Shown here: positions 43,730 through 53,037 of the stretch, piece by piece
Numbering within the stretch: position 1 is the stretch's first letter
How the letters are laid out: every line of letters starts with the position of its first letter
From: Desulfovibrio mangrovi
GTDB lineage: Bacteria; Desulfobacterota; Desulfovibrionia; Desulfovibrionales; Desulfovibrionaceae
Direction of reading: 5' to 3'
NCBI RefSeq assembly: GCF_026230175.1
Contig: NZ_CP104208.1
Coordinates: 2,356,001 to 2,420,000 of the forward strand
DNA length: 64,000 nucleotides
The notes under the pieces: model-generated
What the model saw: the letters and a program-made list of their open reading frames with translations, nothing else
Database searches by the model: none
What the model was told of the DNA's origin: nothing
Position numbers and translations under genes: made by a program

Positions 43730-44802
43730 AAACCGCACACCACATCCGGCTTCGTTCCGGGCGGATCATAGGGGATGGCCACCCCTGCTTCATCGTTGCC
43801 GAAGTAGGCAACAATCATCAGGGCGACATCTCCCTTGCCCGCCAGATGGTGGAAGAGGCCGCCCGCGCAGGTGCGGACGCCATCAAATTTCAGAAGCGCG
43901 ACAACGCCGCCCTGCTTACCGCAGAAGGGCTCAACGCCCCCTATACCGGCCCCAACAGCTTCGGCCCCACCTACGGCGAACACCGCGACGCGCTTGAACT
44001 TTCCATAAAAGAAATGGCGGAACTCAAGGCCTTTTCGGAATCACTCGGGCTGGTCTTCTTCGCCTCCGCATGGGACATGAACAGCCTTGAGGCCATGAAC
44101 AGCCTCAATCCCGAGTTGATCAAGATCTGCTCCGCAGACCTTGTCAACACTCCCTATCTGCGCCGTTGCGGCGAAATGGGGCAGCCCATCATCATTTCCA
44201 CGGGCATGAGCGATTACTGGCAGATCGACAAGGCAGTGGCTGAACTGCGCCGCTATCACAACGACATTGTCATTCTGCATTGCAATTCATCCTACCCCTG
44301 CCCCGAAGAGCAGATCTGCCTGCCTGTCATGCATGACATCCGCGCACGGTACGGCCTGCCCACGGGCTACTCCGGCCATGAGCGCGGCCTTGCCCCCACG
44401 CTGGCAGCCGTGGCGCTGGGCGCAGTGATGGTGGAACGACACTTCACGCTGGACAAGACCATGCGCGGCACGGACCATCAGGTCTCCCTGGAACCTGCGG
44501 AACTGGCCATGCTCGTCCGCATGACCCGCGAGATTGAAAGCTCCCTCAAGGGAGTGGAAAAGAAGATATACCCCGGCGAAGCCGCTGCCGCACTCAAGCT
44601 GCGCAAATCCATCGTTGCCGCCCGGGACATTGCTGCAGGCACGGTCATCACCGCCGCAGATCTCATGGTCAAGAGTCCCGGCAGCGGTCTTTCTCCCGAC
44701 AACTGGGACGACGTCATCGGCAATACCCTGACCCGGGACGCCAGGTGCGACGAGCAGATCCTGCCGGAGATGCTGGCCATTCCCGTCAACGGCGCCGCCT
44801 AG
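43726..44802 (+). CDS. neuB: NeuB-family sialic/nonulosonic acid synthase
   Basis: A 358-residue enzyme condensing phosphoenolpyruvate with a hexosamine derivative to a nine-carbon acid. The TIM barrel has FIVAEVGNNHQGD, DAIKFQKRD, GYSGHERGL and MVERHFTLDKTMRGTDHQVS. The C-terminal antifreeze-like SAF domain (about 290-355: RKSIVAARDIAAGTVI, SPGSGLSPD) is complete. The exact acid (neuraminic, legionaminic or pseudaminic) cannot be told from sequence alone. The start overlaps the regulator stop (ATGA). A cytidylyltransferase for the product is at the far end of the window. Confidence 0.93.
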   Translation: MKTAHHIRLRSGRIIGDGHPCFIVAEVGNNHQGDISLARQMVEEAARAGADAIKFQKRDNAALLTAEGLNAPYTGPNSFGPTYGEHRDALELSIKEMAELKAFSESLGLVFFASAWDMNSLEAMNSLNPELIKICSADLVNTPYLRRCGEMGQPIIISTGMSDYWQIDKAVAELRRYHNDIVILHCNSSYPCPEEQICLPVMHDIRARYGLPTGYSGHERGLAPTLAAVALGAVMVERHFTLDKTMRGTDHQVSLEPAELAMLVRMTREIESSLKGVEKKIYPGEAAAALKLRKSIVAARDIAAGTVITAADLMVKSPGSGLSPDNWDDVIGNTLTRDARCDEQILPEMLAIPVNGAA

Positions 44803-44814
44803 CCGGAGCATGGC

Positions 44815-45990
44815 ATGCGCATAGTCCACTTTGCCGTCACGCCGCTCGCAGGGGCTCCCCTGCGGATCGTACAGGCGATCAACGCCCATACGGAGCATTC
44901 TGCCCGGCTGGTGGACCTGTGCCGCTACGGCACCGAAGACTTCGGTCAGGACGTCGTCTTCAGCGAAACGCCCGAACTGGTCATGGAGCTTGTGGAACAG
45001 GCGGACATCATCCACTTCCACAACTATCTTGATCTGGACAACACCCAGTTCGCCCCCATTGATTTCAGGAAATTGCAGCGCAAGGGCAAGCTCTTCATCC
45101 GGCATTTCCACAGCCATCCGGAACTGGTGGCCTCCCGCATGGGCATTACCGCGCAGGAACTGCTTGCGCAGGACATTCCCGCCCTTGTCATCGCCCAGTT
45201 TCAGGAACGCTTCTACCCCAAGGCCTACATCGTTCCTAACTTCATTCCGGAAGACGATCCTCTCTACATGCCTGCGCCGACTCCGGTCCGGCATGATGTC
45301 TTCTTCAGCCCCACCAACTTCAAAGGGGCATGGGACTGCCGTTGGAACACCAAGGCCGCCCCGCAGACCCAAAACGCCATCATGGCGGCCTGCAAGCAAG
45401 CCGGAGCATCGTGGGTGCTAGTGCACAAAACCCCGCTGTACCGCACGCTTGCCCTGAAGCAGGCATCGCGCATCGTGGTGGACGACCTGACCACCGGCAG
45501 CTACCACCTGACGGGACTGGAAGCCCTGAGCCAGGGCAAGCCGGTACTCGCCTATCTGGACGAACGCACCAGCAGCATCATGCAGCATTTTTCCGGCACC
45601 GCTGAGAACCCGTTCATCAACATCAAGCTGGAAGACGCACTGCCCGTGCTGAACTACCTGCTTTCCTCCCCTGACGAGGCCGCAGAGATCGGCGCAGCTT
45701 CCCGCGAATTCATGCAGACCCGCTGGCGTTCCGGCGAGATGGTGCAGCGCATCAGCGAGGCGTACGCCATGCTGGCACATGACCCGACGTCACTCACCCG
45801 CCAGCCGGAACTTGCCCTTGGGTGCAGCACTCGCAGGTTCTTTGCGCTGACCCTGCCCGACATCATACACACCAGCCGCAAGGCACGTGACAAGGCCCAG
45901 ATCCGTCCCCAGACCCAGCCCCTGCATCTCATGGATGAAACGAATGATGGCATGGGCGAATCCAACTCTCCGGACAAGCAGGTAGCCTGA
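44815..45990 (+). CDS. glycosyltransferase, GT-B type
   Basis: A 391-residue protein. N-terminal [20 protein letters not shown] and [10 protein letters not shown], and C-terminal [20 protein letters not shown], resemble the family 4/1 GT-B fold, with donor-site Glu in [10 protein letters not shown]. The GxGG-type N-terminal loop is PLAGAP. The C-terminal 60 residues are polar and variable. It starts 12 bp after neuB and ends 2 bp before the UXS gene, in one operon. Donor and acceptor are unknown. Confidence 0.78.
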   Translation: MRIVHFAVTPLAGAPLRIVQAINAHTEHSARLVDLCRYGTEDFGQDVVFSETPELVMELVEQADIIHFHNYLDLDNTQFAPIDFRKLQRKGKLFIRHFHSHPELVASRMGITAQELLAQDIPALVIAQFQERFYPKAYIVPNFIPEDDPLYMPAPTPVRHDVFFSPTNFKGAWDCRWNTKAAPQTQNAIMAACKQAGASWVLVHKTPLYRTLALKQASRIVVDDLTTGSYHLTGLEALSQGKPVLAYLDERTSSIMQHFSGTAENPFINIKLEDALPVLNYLLSSPDEAAEIGAASREFMQTRWRSGEMVQRISEAYAMLAHDPTSLTRQPELALGCSTRRFFALTLPDIIHTSRKARDKAQIRPQTQPLHLMDETNDGMGESNSPDKQVA

Positions 45991-45992
45991 AC

Positions 45993-46949
45993 ATGACCAG
46001 AAAACGTATTCTCGTAACCGGCGGAGCGGGCTTTCTGGGTTCGCACCTTTGTGAACGACTGCTCGCGGCAGGTCACGACGTGCTGTGCGTGGACAATTTC
46101 TTCACCGGCAACAAGCCCAACATCGTCCATCTGTTGCAAGACCCGTATTTCGAGGTGCTGCGCCACGACGTGACCTTTCCGCTCTATGTGGAAGTGGACG
46201 AAATCTACAATCTCGCCTGTCCCGCCTCGCCGGTGCACTACCAGTACGACCCCGTGCAGACCGTCAAGACCTCGGTGCACGGCGCCATCAACATGCTGGG
46301 ACTGGCAAAACGCACGGGCGCACGCATCTTTCAGGCCTCCACCTCCGAGGTATATGGCGACCCCACGGTGCATCCCCAGCCGGAATCCTACTGGGGCAAC
46401 GTGAACCCCATCGGCCCCCGCGCCTGCTATGACGAAGGCAAACGCTGCGCCGAGACGCTGCTTTTCGACTATCACCGCCAGTACGGCCTTGATATCAAGG
46501 TAGCCCGCATCTTCAATACCTACGGGCCGCGCATGCATCCCGACGACGGGCGCGTTGTCTCGAATTTCATCGTGCAGGCGCTGCAAGGCAAGGATCTGAC
46601 CGTCTACGGCGACGGCAGCCAGACCCGCTCGTTCTGCTATGTGGACGACATGGTGGAAGGCTTCATCCGCCTTATGGACGACACTCCGAACGGATTCACC
46701 GGACCGATCAATCTGGGCAACCCGCGCGAATTTACCATTCTTGAGCTGGCGGAGAAGATCATAGACAGAACCGGCAGCAGCTCGAAGGTACAATTCAAGC
46801 CCCTGCCGGTGAACGACCCCATGCAGCGCAAACCCGACATTGCGCTGGCACAGGAAAAGCTGGAATGGGAACCGGCCGTGCAACTGGATGAAGGGTTGGA
46901 CAAAACGATTTCCTATTTCGAGAACCTGCTGGCCAACAAGCTGCCGTAA
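45993..46949 (+). CDS. uxs: UDP-glucuronate decarboxylase (UDP-xylose synthase)
   Basis: A 318-residue extended SDR enzyme. The NAD site is [27 protein letters not shown] and [20 protein letters not shown], with [10 protein letters not shown], are UXS hallmarks; the catalytic YxxxK is YDEGKR, and [18 protein letters not shown] is present. It converts UDP-glucuronate to UDP-xylose. It is the last plus-strand gene; gmd converges from the right 45 bp away with no clear terminator between. Confidence 0.93.
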   Translation: MTRKRILVTGGAGFLGSHLCERLLAAGHDVLCVDNFFTGNKPNIVHLLQDPYFEVLRHDVTFPLYVEVDEIYNLACPASPVHYQYDPVQTVKTSVHGAINMLGLAKRTGARIFQASTSEVYGDPTVHPQPESYWGNVNPIGPRACYDEGKRCAETLLFDYHRQYGLDIKVARIFNTYGPRMHPDDGRVVSNFIVQALQGKDLTVYGDGSQTRSFCYVDDMVEGFIRLMDDTPNGFTGPINLGNPREFTILELAEKIIDRTGSSSKVQFKPLPVNDPMQRKPDIALAQEKLEWEPAVQLDEGLDKTISYFENLLANKLP

Positions 46950-46994
46950 CGGCAGAGGGGCCGCAGTCCGCAGAGAGGCGGGCAGGTCGCACGC

Positions 46995-47993
46995 CTATGA
47001 TTCAGGCATGCCGGGGGCTCCCTCTTCCCCTGCGAGCATCGCCTGCTCGTGCCGCACCATCTCCCTGACCACGTCAGGCATGAACATGGTGGCCTTCCAC
47101 CCCAGTTCCTCGTGCGCCACGCGCGGGTCGCCGACACTGCTCGCAATATCGGAAGGACGGAACAACGCGGGATCGGTATGCACATGGTCCTGCCAGTCCA
47201 ACCCCACACAGGCAAAGGCTTCACGCACGAAATCCCGCAGGCTGGACTGCACGCCCGTGGCGATCACATAATCGCGGGGCTCCGGCTGCTGCATCATGCG
47301 CCACATGGCCTCCACATATTCCTCCGCCCATCCCCAGTCCCGCTGCACATCAATATTGCCGAGATGTAGGGTTTCTCCGCTGCCCGCAGCGATGCGGCAG
47401 GCAGCCGCAACGATCTTTCTGGTCACAAAGCGGGGGCTGCGCAGCGGCGATTCGTGGTTGAACAACACGCCGGAACAGGCATGGAGCCCGTACGCTTCGC
47501 GGTAGTTAGCCACTTCCCAGAAGGCTGTGGCCTTGGCCACAGCATAAGGGCTGCGGGGGGCAAAAGGCGTACCGATGACCGCGGGAACACCTCCCACATC
47601 GCCAAAGCTCTCGCTGGAAGCGGCGTTGTAAAGCCGTCCCCTGCTGCCGAAGAAACGCATCGACTCAAGCAGGTTCAGCGTGCCGATGACATTGCTGGTC
47701 ATGGTTTCCAGCGGCTGTTCGAAGGAGAGACTCACGGAACTTTGCCCCGCAAGATTGTAGACTTCATCCGGCTGCACCAGCTTGAGCACATGCAGCACGC
47801 TGTGCAGTTCGGTGATGGACATGGAATGGATGGTCACGTTCCCACGCACGCCCAGCCGTTCCAGCCGCCAGAAATTGGTTGTCTCGCGGTCGCGCGAAGT
47901 GCCGTGCACCTCATAGCCCTTGGCCAGAAGACTTTTTGCGAGATAGGCCCCGTCCTGTCCGCTGATGCCGGTAATAAGCGCACGCTTGGTCAT
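46995..47993 (-). CDS. gmd: GDP-mannose 4,6-dehydratase
   Basis: A 332-residue SDR dehydratase. The N-terminal GISGQDGAYLAKSLLAKGY and HGTSRDRETTNFWRLERLG are Gmd-like; NLAGQSSVSLSFEQP, SSESFGD, the catalytic YAVAK and GVLFNHESPLRSPRFVTRKI follow. It makes GDP-4-keto-6-deoxymannose, precursor of GDP-rhamnose, -fucose or -perosamine; a following reductase is not in the window. It is the last gene of the minus-strand block and overlaps the upstream glycosyltransferase by 4 bp. Confidence 0.95.
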   Translation of the reverse strand: MTKRALITGISGQDGAYLAKSLLAKGYEVHGTSRDRETTNFWRLERLGVRGNVTIHSMSITELHSVLHVLKLVQPDEVYNLAGQSSVSLSFEQPLETMTSNVIGTLNLLESMRFFGSRGRLYNAASSESFGDVGGVPAVIGTPFAPRSPYAVAKATAFWEVANYREAYGLHACSGVLFNHESPLRSPRFVTRKIVAAACRIAAGSGETLHLGNIDVQRDWGWAEEYVEAMWRMMQQPEPRDYVIATGVQSSLRDFVREAFACVGLDWQDHVHTDPALFRPSDIASSVGDPRVAHEELGWKATMFMPDVVREMVRHEQAMLAGEEGAPGMPES

Positions 47994-49177
47994 GACCGCC
48001 TCCGTTCCTGCAGGTTCTTCGCCACCAGAGGCAGATAGATGTCCCGGAACACGGGATACAACGCCTCCCAGTCGTAGGTCCGCACACTGTTCCGGCCGTT
48101 GGCCGACATGGCGCTGCGTAATCCCGCATCCGTAAGCAGGGTGCAGGTCCTTGCCGCCAGCGCCTCGGGAGTATCCTCCACGAAATAATCGGTGCCGTGT
48201 TCAAGGGTCAGACCTTCCGCGCCGATGGAGGTCGTCACCACGGGCAAGCCGCAGGCTGCCGCCTCAATGATCTTGGCCTTGATGCCCGAACCGAAACGGA
48301 TGGGCGCAAGCGCCACCTTTTCCCGCCGGTAGCAGGGTCGCAGATCGTCCACCCATCCGGGAACCTCTATCCCGTCACCGGCCAGCGCCTGCAATTCCGG
48401 CGGCGGGCTGCCGCCCAGCAGGGTCAGCGTGGCTTCCGGAATCCGGCCTTTCACGAGGGGCCAGACATCCTGCGCCAGATACAGGGCGGCGTCCACATTG
48501 GGGTTGTGGCGGTAGTCTCCGCAGAATACCACGCCATACGGCCGGTCTTCCAGCACATTGTCCAGCGGTGCGTTGAGCCATGCCACATCCTGCCCCGTGG
48601 GAATGACCGTGATATCCAATTCCGGCAGTTCGGTGAGAAGAGTTTCCCTGTCCGCCTCGGTCACCGCGATGACGGCATCCGCCCTGCGACAGGTCTCAAG
48701 TTCCTGACGCCGCTCGCGCTCCCAAGTTTCACGTGCTGCGGCATCCGCACCCTGCACGGAAAAGCGCCGTTCCTCGCGCTTGTACTCCACGTCCATTTCG
48801 TCGAGCACCACGGGAATGCCCAGCGTATCCCACATACCCTCAAGACAGATGTGCATCCAGAACCGTTCAAGGTGGATGATGTCGAAACGTTCCTCGCCCA
48901 GCAGCACACGAACCCTGTCGGGCAGCTTGGGGGAAAACCTGTCGGAGCCCTCGTGCGGGTAATTGAAATGAACGGCTTCCACCCGTGCCCCCAGCGCTTC
49001 AAGCGCGGCAACGTCTTCCGGCTTGTCGAAGATGGGCATGAAATAGGTGGCTACGACCACGTCAAAATCCCTGCATAGCATTTTGACAAAGAAATACAGA
49101 CGGGTAACGCCACTTGAAGCGAACCGCTTGGGCAGGTTCTGTGAAATGAACAGAAGGGACGGTTTGCCTGATGCCAT
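47990..49177 (-). CDS. glycosyltransferase, GT4 family
   Basis: A 395-residue GT-B enzyme. N-terminal SLLFISQNLPKRFASSGVTR, FDIIHLERFWMH and C-terminal APIRFGSGIKAKIIEAAACG followed by LPVVTTSIGAEGL, including the donor-binding Glu, are typical of family 4. It has a good match of length. The stop overlaps the gmd start by 4 bp. Donor and acceptor are unknown. Confidence 0.9.
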   Translation of the reverse strand: MASGKPSLLFISQNLPKRFASSGVTRLYFFVKMLCRDFDVVVATYFMPIFDKPEDVAALEALGARVEAVHFNYPHEGSDRFSPKLPDRVRVLLGEERFDIIHLERFWMHICLEGMWDTLGIPVVLDEMDVEYKREERRFSVQGADAAARETWERERRQELETCRRADAVIAVTEADRETLLTELPELDITVIPTGQDVAWLNAPLDNVLEDRPYGVVFCGDYRHNPNVDAALYLAQDVWPLVKGRIPEATLTLLGGSPPPELQALAGDGIEVPGWVDDLRPCYRREKVALAPIRFGSGIKAKIIEAAACGLPVVTTSIGAEGLTLEHGTDYFVEDTPEALAARTCTLLTDAGLRSAMSANGRNSVRTYDWEALYPVFRDIYLPLVAKNLQERRRS

Positions 49178-49179
49178 GG

Positions 49180-50166
49180 CTACTCCCCGCGCGAAGCGAT
49201 GTATTGTCCGTAGACAGCGGCATAACGTGCCAGAAACGCGTCCCTGTCATCCGGGTGCAGCGCCTGACTGGCCACGGCCTGTTCCTGCACGGCGGCGTGA
49301 TTCCGCGCGAGGGTTCCGGCCTTGTCCCAGTTACGCACGAAATGCAGCATGAGCTTGGCAAAACCTTTTTCCGCTTCCTCCGCATGCATGCGCTCCCTGT
49401 ACCGGCTGAACAGAATCTGGTTTTCCACCAGCAGCCGGGGGAGGAACCCACGCCACGCCCGCAGGGTTTTGCAGTCGTCATGCCAGCGGAAGAAGGCCAG
49501 CGTCTCTTCCAGCTTTTCCCAACGGCACCCGGAATGAATCAGATGATGCCACAGGTCCACGTCCATGAAATAATCAAGAGCAAGGTCGAACCGGAAATCC
49601 GCCATGGCGCTGCGCCGGAAGAACACTTCCGGTGTGACCAGCAGCCATTCCACCCCGCCCGTAAACGGCGAGACCTTTTCCGCCGCATTGACGAATGAAC
49701 GTTGCGGGGCACCGGCCAGCGGGGCATCGTCCGATGTCATCTGCAGGCAGTTGCCGAGCACGACATCAGGAGAAGTGCCGCCCTCTGCTACGCCCGCCAT
49801 AAAACGTTCCACCGCACTGGCAAACGCGCCCGGCGCAAACCAGTCGTCCGCATTCAACCAGACCACAACATCGCCCGAAATGCGGTCCAACGTCTTGTTC
49901 AGGGCGTCTGACTGGCCCTTGTCCGGTTCGCTGACCCAGTCCAATTCAATACTGAGACAACCGCCGCCCAGAGTTCCTTCCGCCACTTCCCGCCGTAGGC
50001 GTTCCAGAATGCCCAGCGTGCCGTCCGTGGAACCCGCATCCCTGAGCACGGACTGGATACGGAAATTCCCCTGCTGCCCGAGGACGCTGCGCAGCGATTT
50101 CTCCAGATACCGTGCGCCATTGAGGCAGGGCGTGATGACGGAAACAGTCAACGGACGGTTGCTCAT
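49180..50166 (-). CDS. glycosyltransferase family 2
   Basis: A 328-residue GT-A enzyme. VSVITPCLNGARYLEKSL, DAGSTDGTLGIL and the DxD region VVWLNADDWFAPGAF are visible; WVSEPDKGQSDALNKTLD is the family-2 helix. A C-terminal helical extension (FRWHDDCKTLRAWRG) follows. It overlaps the radical SAM gene by 4 bp (ATGA) and is followed by the GT4 gene 2 bp later. Confidence 0.93.
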   Translation of the reverse strand: MSNRPLTVSVITPCLNGARYLEKSLRSVLGQQGNFRIQSVLRDAGSTDGTLGILERLRREVAEGTLGGGCLSIELDWVSEPDKGQSDALNKTLDRISGDVVVWLNADDWFAPGAFASAVERFMAGVAEGGTSPDVVLGNCLQMTSDDAPLAGAPQRSFVNAAEKVSPFTGGVEWLLVTPEVFFRRSAMADFRFDLALDYFMDVDLWHHLIHSGCRWEKLEETLAFFRWHDDCKTLRAWRGFLPRLLVENQILFSRYRERMHAEEAEKGFAKLMLHFVRNWDKAGTLARNHAAVQEQAVASQALHPDDRDAFLARYAAVYGQYIASRGE

Positions 50167-51122
50167 GCGCCTTCCCCTGCGGCCTGCGCTTCCAGCGAAA
50201 GAAGGCGCAACGAATTTTCAAAATGACAGGAGAGCATGCAGCGTCTGCACCCGGCAAGTTCCCTGCGTGCGCTGTCAAAGGCTGCCGAACGCCACAGAGT
50301 GGTCAAATCCGCTTCCCGCAGTGACCCAATTGTTCTGTCCATGCCCCAGCAGGTGACAAGATTCAACGACTCGTCCACGCAAATTTCACGCTGCGGACCG
50401 ATGCACTTTTCCAGCCCCAGCCAGCCGCCGTCGCGCACAAAGGCGGCCATGCTACGCAAATATTCCGGCGAATTGGTAACGGGTGCCCCTTGCTCCTTCA
50501 TCGCTATCAGCCGTTCGGCGGCCGCTTCCAGCGTCTGCCAGTCCGGCAGCAGGGAATCGTCCGCGTTGGCCAGATGCACATCGTCCGCGTAGAGCTGGAA
50601 GGATACAAGCAGACCATGTCTGTTGGCGAACGCCACAAGAGAATCCAGCGAATGCACGTTGCGGGCGGACACGGTGACGGAAATGCCCATGGGCATCAGC
50701 TTCAGGGCCGCCGCAGCCACAAGATGCTGCATGGAACGCGACAGCGGAATGCCGCGAATGACCTGATACAGGTCGGCATCCAGCGTATCCAGCGACACGC
50801 TCAGGCTCCCCAGTCCTGCGTCTGCAAGACTGCGCAGGCGGGTTTCCGTCAGCAGCACGCCGTTGGTGATCAGCGCCGGATACATGCCCAACGCCTTTAC
50901 ACGCCGGATGATGTCTTCAAGATCGTCGCGCAGCAGCGGTTCACCGCCGGAAAAACCGACAGCGGCGCAACCCAGCTCCGCAGCCTGCTCAACAAAGTGC
51001 AGCAATTCCGCCAACGCGGGCTCCGCTGCAGTTCTATCCTCGCGCCACGCACGACAATAGGAACAGCGCGAATTGCACCGCCCCGTCACGTTCACCATGG
51101 CCCTGTTCGGTACTGTGTTCAT
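50163..51122 (-). CDS. radical SAM protein in the glycan operon
   Basis: A 319-residue radical SAM enzyme. NVTGRCNSRCSYCRAW gives the CX3CX2C cluster; GFSGGEPLLRDDLEDII and SLDTLDADLYQVIRG follow. The C-terminus has CIGPQREICVDE and CRRCMLSCHF, a shortened SPASM-like region that may hold a second cluster. Substrate unknown; it may modify a sugar or an envelope peptide. ATG 51122 gives an ATGA overlap with the fusion gene upstream; an ATG at 51149 is less likely. Confidence 0.87.
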   Translation of the reverse strand: MNTVPNRAMVNVTGRCNSRCSYCRAWREDRTAAEPALAELLHFVEQAAELGCAAVGFSGGEPLLRDDLEDIIRRVKALGMYPALITNGVLLTETRLRSLADAGLGSLSVSLDTLDADLYQVIRGIPLSRSMQHLVAAAALKLMPMGISVTVSARNVHSLDSLVAFANRHGLLVSFQLYADDVHLANADDSLLPDWQTLEAAAERLIAMKEQGAPVTNSPEYLRSMAAFVRDGGWLGLEKCIGPQREICVDESLNLVTCWGMDRTIGSLREADLTTLWRSAAFDSARRELAGCRRCMLSCHFENSLRLLSLEAQAAGEGA

Positions 51123-53026
51123 CGTTTTCTCAACCAGAGACTGCTGCATCCCTCAACCCACGGATTGGCCGGGTCCCGCTGTGTGAAGGCAGGCACATCG
51201 CGCGAAACCCGTTCCGTGAACATCTGTGCGAGGTAGCTGTTGAACAACATGATTTCATATCGCCCGTTGTTTTGCAGGAAGGCCCTGAGCATGTAGCATT
51301 CGTTCCAGAACCGTCCCCCCATGACCCATGAACGGGGGTACTCGAAGGGGTAGAAAATGTCGTGAAAATGCACGATCACCCCGGCGGACAACACGGGCAG
51401 GACATTGAACAGCAGGTGGTTCAGATCGCTGCCCACCTTGCTGACATGGCTGGAATCCACGAACAGCACATCACCCGCCTCCAGCGTGCGGAACACGTCC
51501 AGATCCACCTGCTGCACGGGCTGGCGCAGCACGGTCGCGTTCTGTTCGTCCCCTGCGCGAAGCAAGGAATCCAGTCGCTCGGGATACGGGTCGATGAACG
51601 TCATCTGCAGACCGCCGTCCAGAAACAGGTCGTTGATGTCCAGAATGGCGGCAGAAGAATGGCCCGAGCCCACCTCGATCAGCCGTGAGGGACGGAACTT
51701 GCGGAGCATGCCATAGAGCGACCATGCATCCCCGTAGCCGAAAAAGCCGTTGGAAAGTCCGTAGCGCAGCCTGCCCGCCTCTTCACAGAAGGGAAACTCG
51801 TCTCGGTATGCCAGCATCTCCTCCCACAGGGCGAGCTGGGTGTCCGTCCGCAGGTCCACGTCGGTGATGTCCGCCGGGCCGAATACAGTTTCCTGCCGCG
51901 CGGCAATGTCCTCAAGGTCGGGAACGGGGCTGTAGTAATGGCCGGACGGAAAGGCGTTGCAGTCGTAGCGGCCCATATCGCTGAGCAGATCTCGGTACAC
52001 GGCCAGCGTGTCCGCAGCGGTCTTTTCCCATGAGAAGGTGGTAACTGCCTCAAGCCCCCTGCGCGTTCTTTCCGATGCGTGCCCCTCATCCAGCACGGCG
52101 GGAAACACCGTGGCCAGCTCTTCTGCCTGCGCGGGATCGAAGAAGAACGGCACATCCCCCGCGACCTCGCGGGAAGAAGGAATGTCCGATGCAATGACGG
52201 GGCACCCGCAGGCCATGGCTTCCAGCAGCGGGATGCCGAAACCTTCGCCGTAGGAAGGGTACACAAAACCGGCTGCGGCGTTGTAATAACGGCACAGTTC
52301 CTCGTCCGAAACCATACCCTTCGCCTTCACCCTGTCCTGCAGCCCAAGCGCGGTCACAAGCTGCGTCTCCTTGTCGGAAAGCGGCTTGCCCACCACATAC
52401 AGGTCAGCCTCCCCATTATGCTTCCACTGCGCAAAGCCCCTGAGCAGGCCGTCGAAATTCTTGTAATGATTGCGGTCGCCCACATACAGGAAGAAGGGGT
52501 TTCCGCCCGCAACGTCCGTCAGTTCCTCCGCAGCAAGGCGGCGGAACAGGGGATTGTAGCTCAGGTGCACCACACAGACCTTGGCCGGATCGATATCAAG
52601 AATATCCAGCACGTCCTGCCGCGTGTTTTCCGAAATGGCTATGACCCTGTCCGCATCGAGAATGGCGTTTTTGCGACGCTCGCGCAGGGCATCGTCCCAC
52701 GGGTCGCAGAACAGGTTGCTGAACCGCTCGGGCACCATGTCGTACAACGAAACCACTCTGGGGCCAGCCCACTCGCGGGGAGGCGTGAAATAGGTACTAT
52801 GCCAGATGGCGCTGCGCGAGCTGCGAAGCAGCGGGTCGCATTCGCCATACTGGTAGGCAATGAACGGATGCCTGGGCAGCGGCTGCATGCTCGTACCATC
52901 CGTGAGGATGGTCACCCGCAGGTTCCTGTCCCGTTCGCACATGCGCGGCAGGGTTTCGTTAAATACCCGCGAGATGCCGCCCTTGGCCTGCACCTGATAA
53001 ATGAATCCTTCTATGACAAGCTGCAT
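51119..53026 (-). CDS. glycosyltransferase GT4 fused to a class I methyltransferase
   Basis: A 635-residue protein. Residues 1-370 are a GT4 enzyme (GGISRVFNETLPRM, PFFLYVGDRNHYKNFDGLLR, YPSYGEGFGIPLLEAMACGC then PVIASDIPSSREVAG). Residues about 440-630 are a Methyltransf_24-type SAM methyltransferase (RPSRLIEVGSGHSSAAIL, MTFIDPYPERLDSLL, GDVLFVDSSHVSKVGSDLNH, VIVHFHDIFYPFEYP). It could add and then O-methylate a sugar, capping the glycan. It overlaps the next gene by 4 bp. Confidence 0.92.
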   Translation of the reverse strand: MQLVIEGFIYQVQAKGGISRVFNETLPRMCERDRNLRVTILTDGTSMQPLPRHPFIAYQYGECDPLLRSSRSAIWHSTYFTPPREWAGPRVVSLYDMVPERFSNLFCDPWDDALRERRKNAILDADRVIAISENTRQDVLDILDIDPAKVCVVHLSYNPLFRRLAAEELTDVAGGNPFFLYVGDRNHYKNFDGLLRGFAQWKHNGEADLYVVGKPLSDKETQLVTALGLQDRVKAKGMVSDEELCRYYNAAAGFVYPSYGEGFGIPLLEAMACGCPVIASDIPSSREVAGDVPFFFDPAQAEELATVFPAVLDEGHASERTRRGLEAVTTFSWEKTAADTLAVYRDLLSDMGRYDCNAFPSGHYYSPVPDLEDIAARQETVFGPADITDVDLRTDTQLALWEEMLAYRDEFPFCEEAGRLRYGLSNGFFGYGDAWSLYGMLRKFRPSRLIEVGSGHSSAAILDINDLFLDGGLQMTFIDPYPERLDSLLRAGDEQNATVLRQPVQQVDLDVFRTLEAGDVLFVDSSHVSKVGSDLNHLLFNVLPVLSAGVIVHFHDIFYPFEYPRSWVMGGRFWNECYMLRAFLQNNGRYEIMLFNSYLAQMFTERVSRDVPAFTQRDPANPWVEGCSSLWLRKR

Positions 53027-53037
53027 ACGTGATCCGA

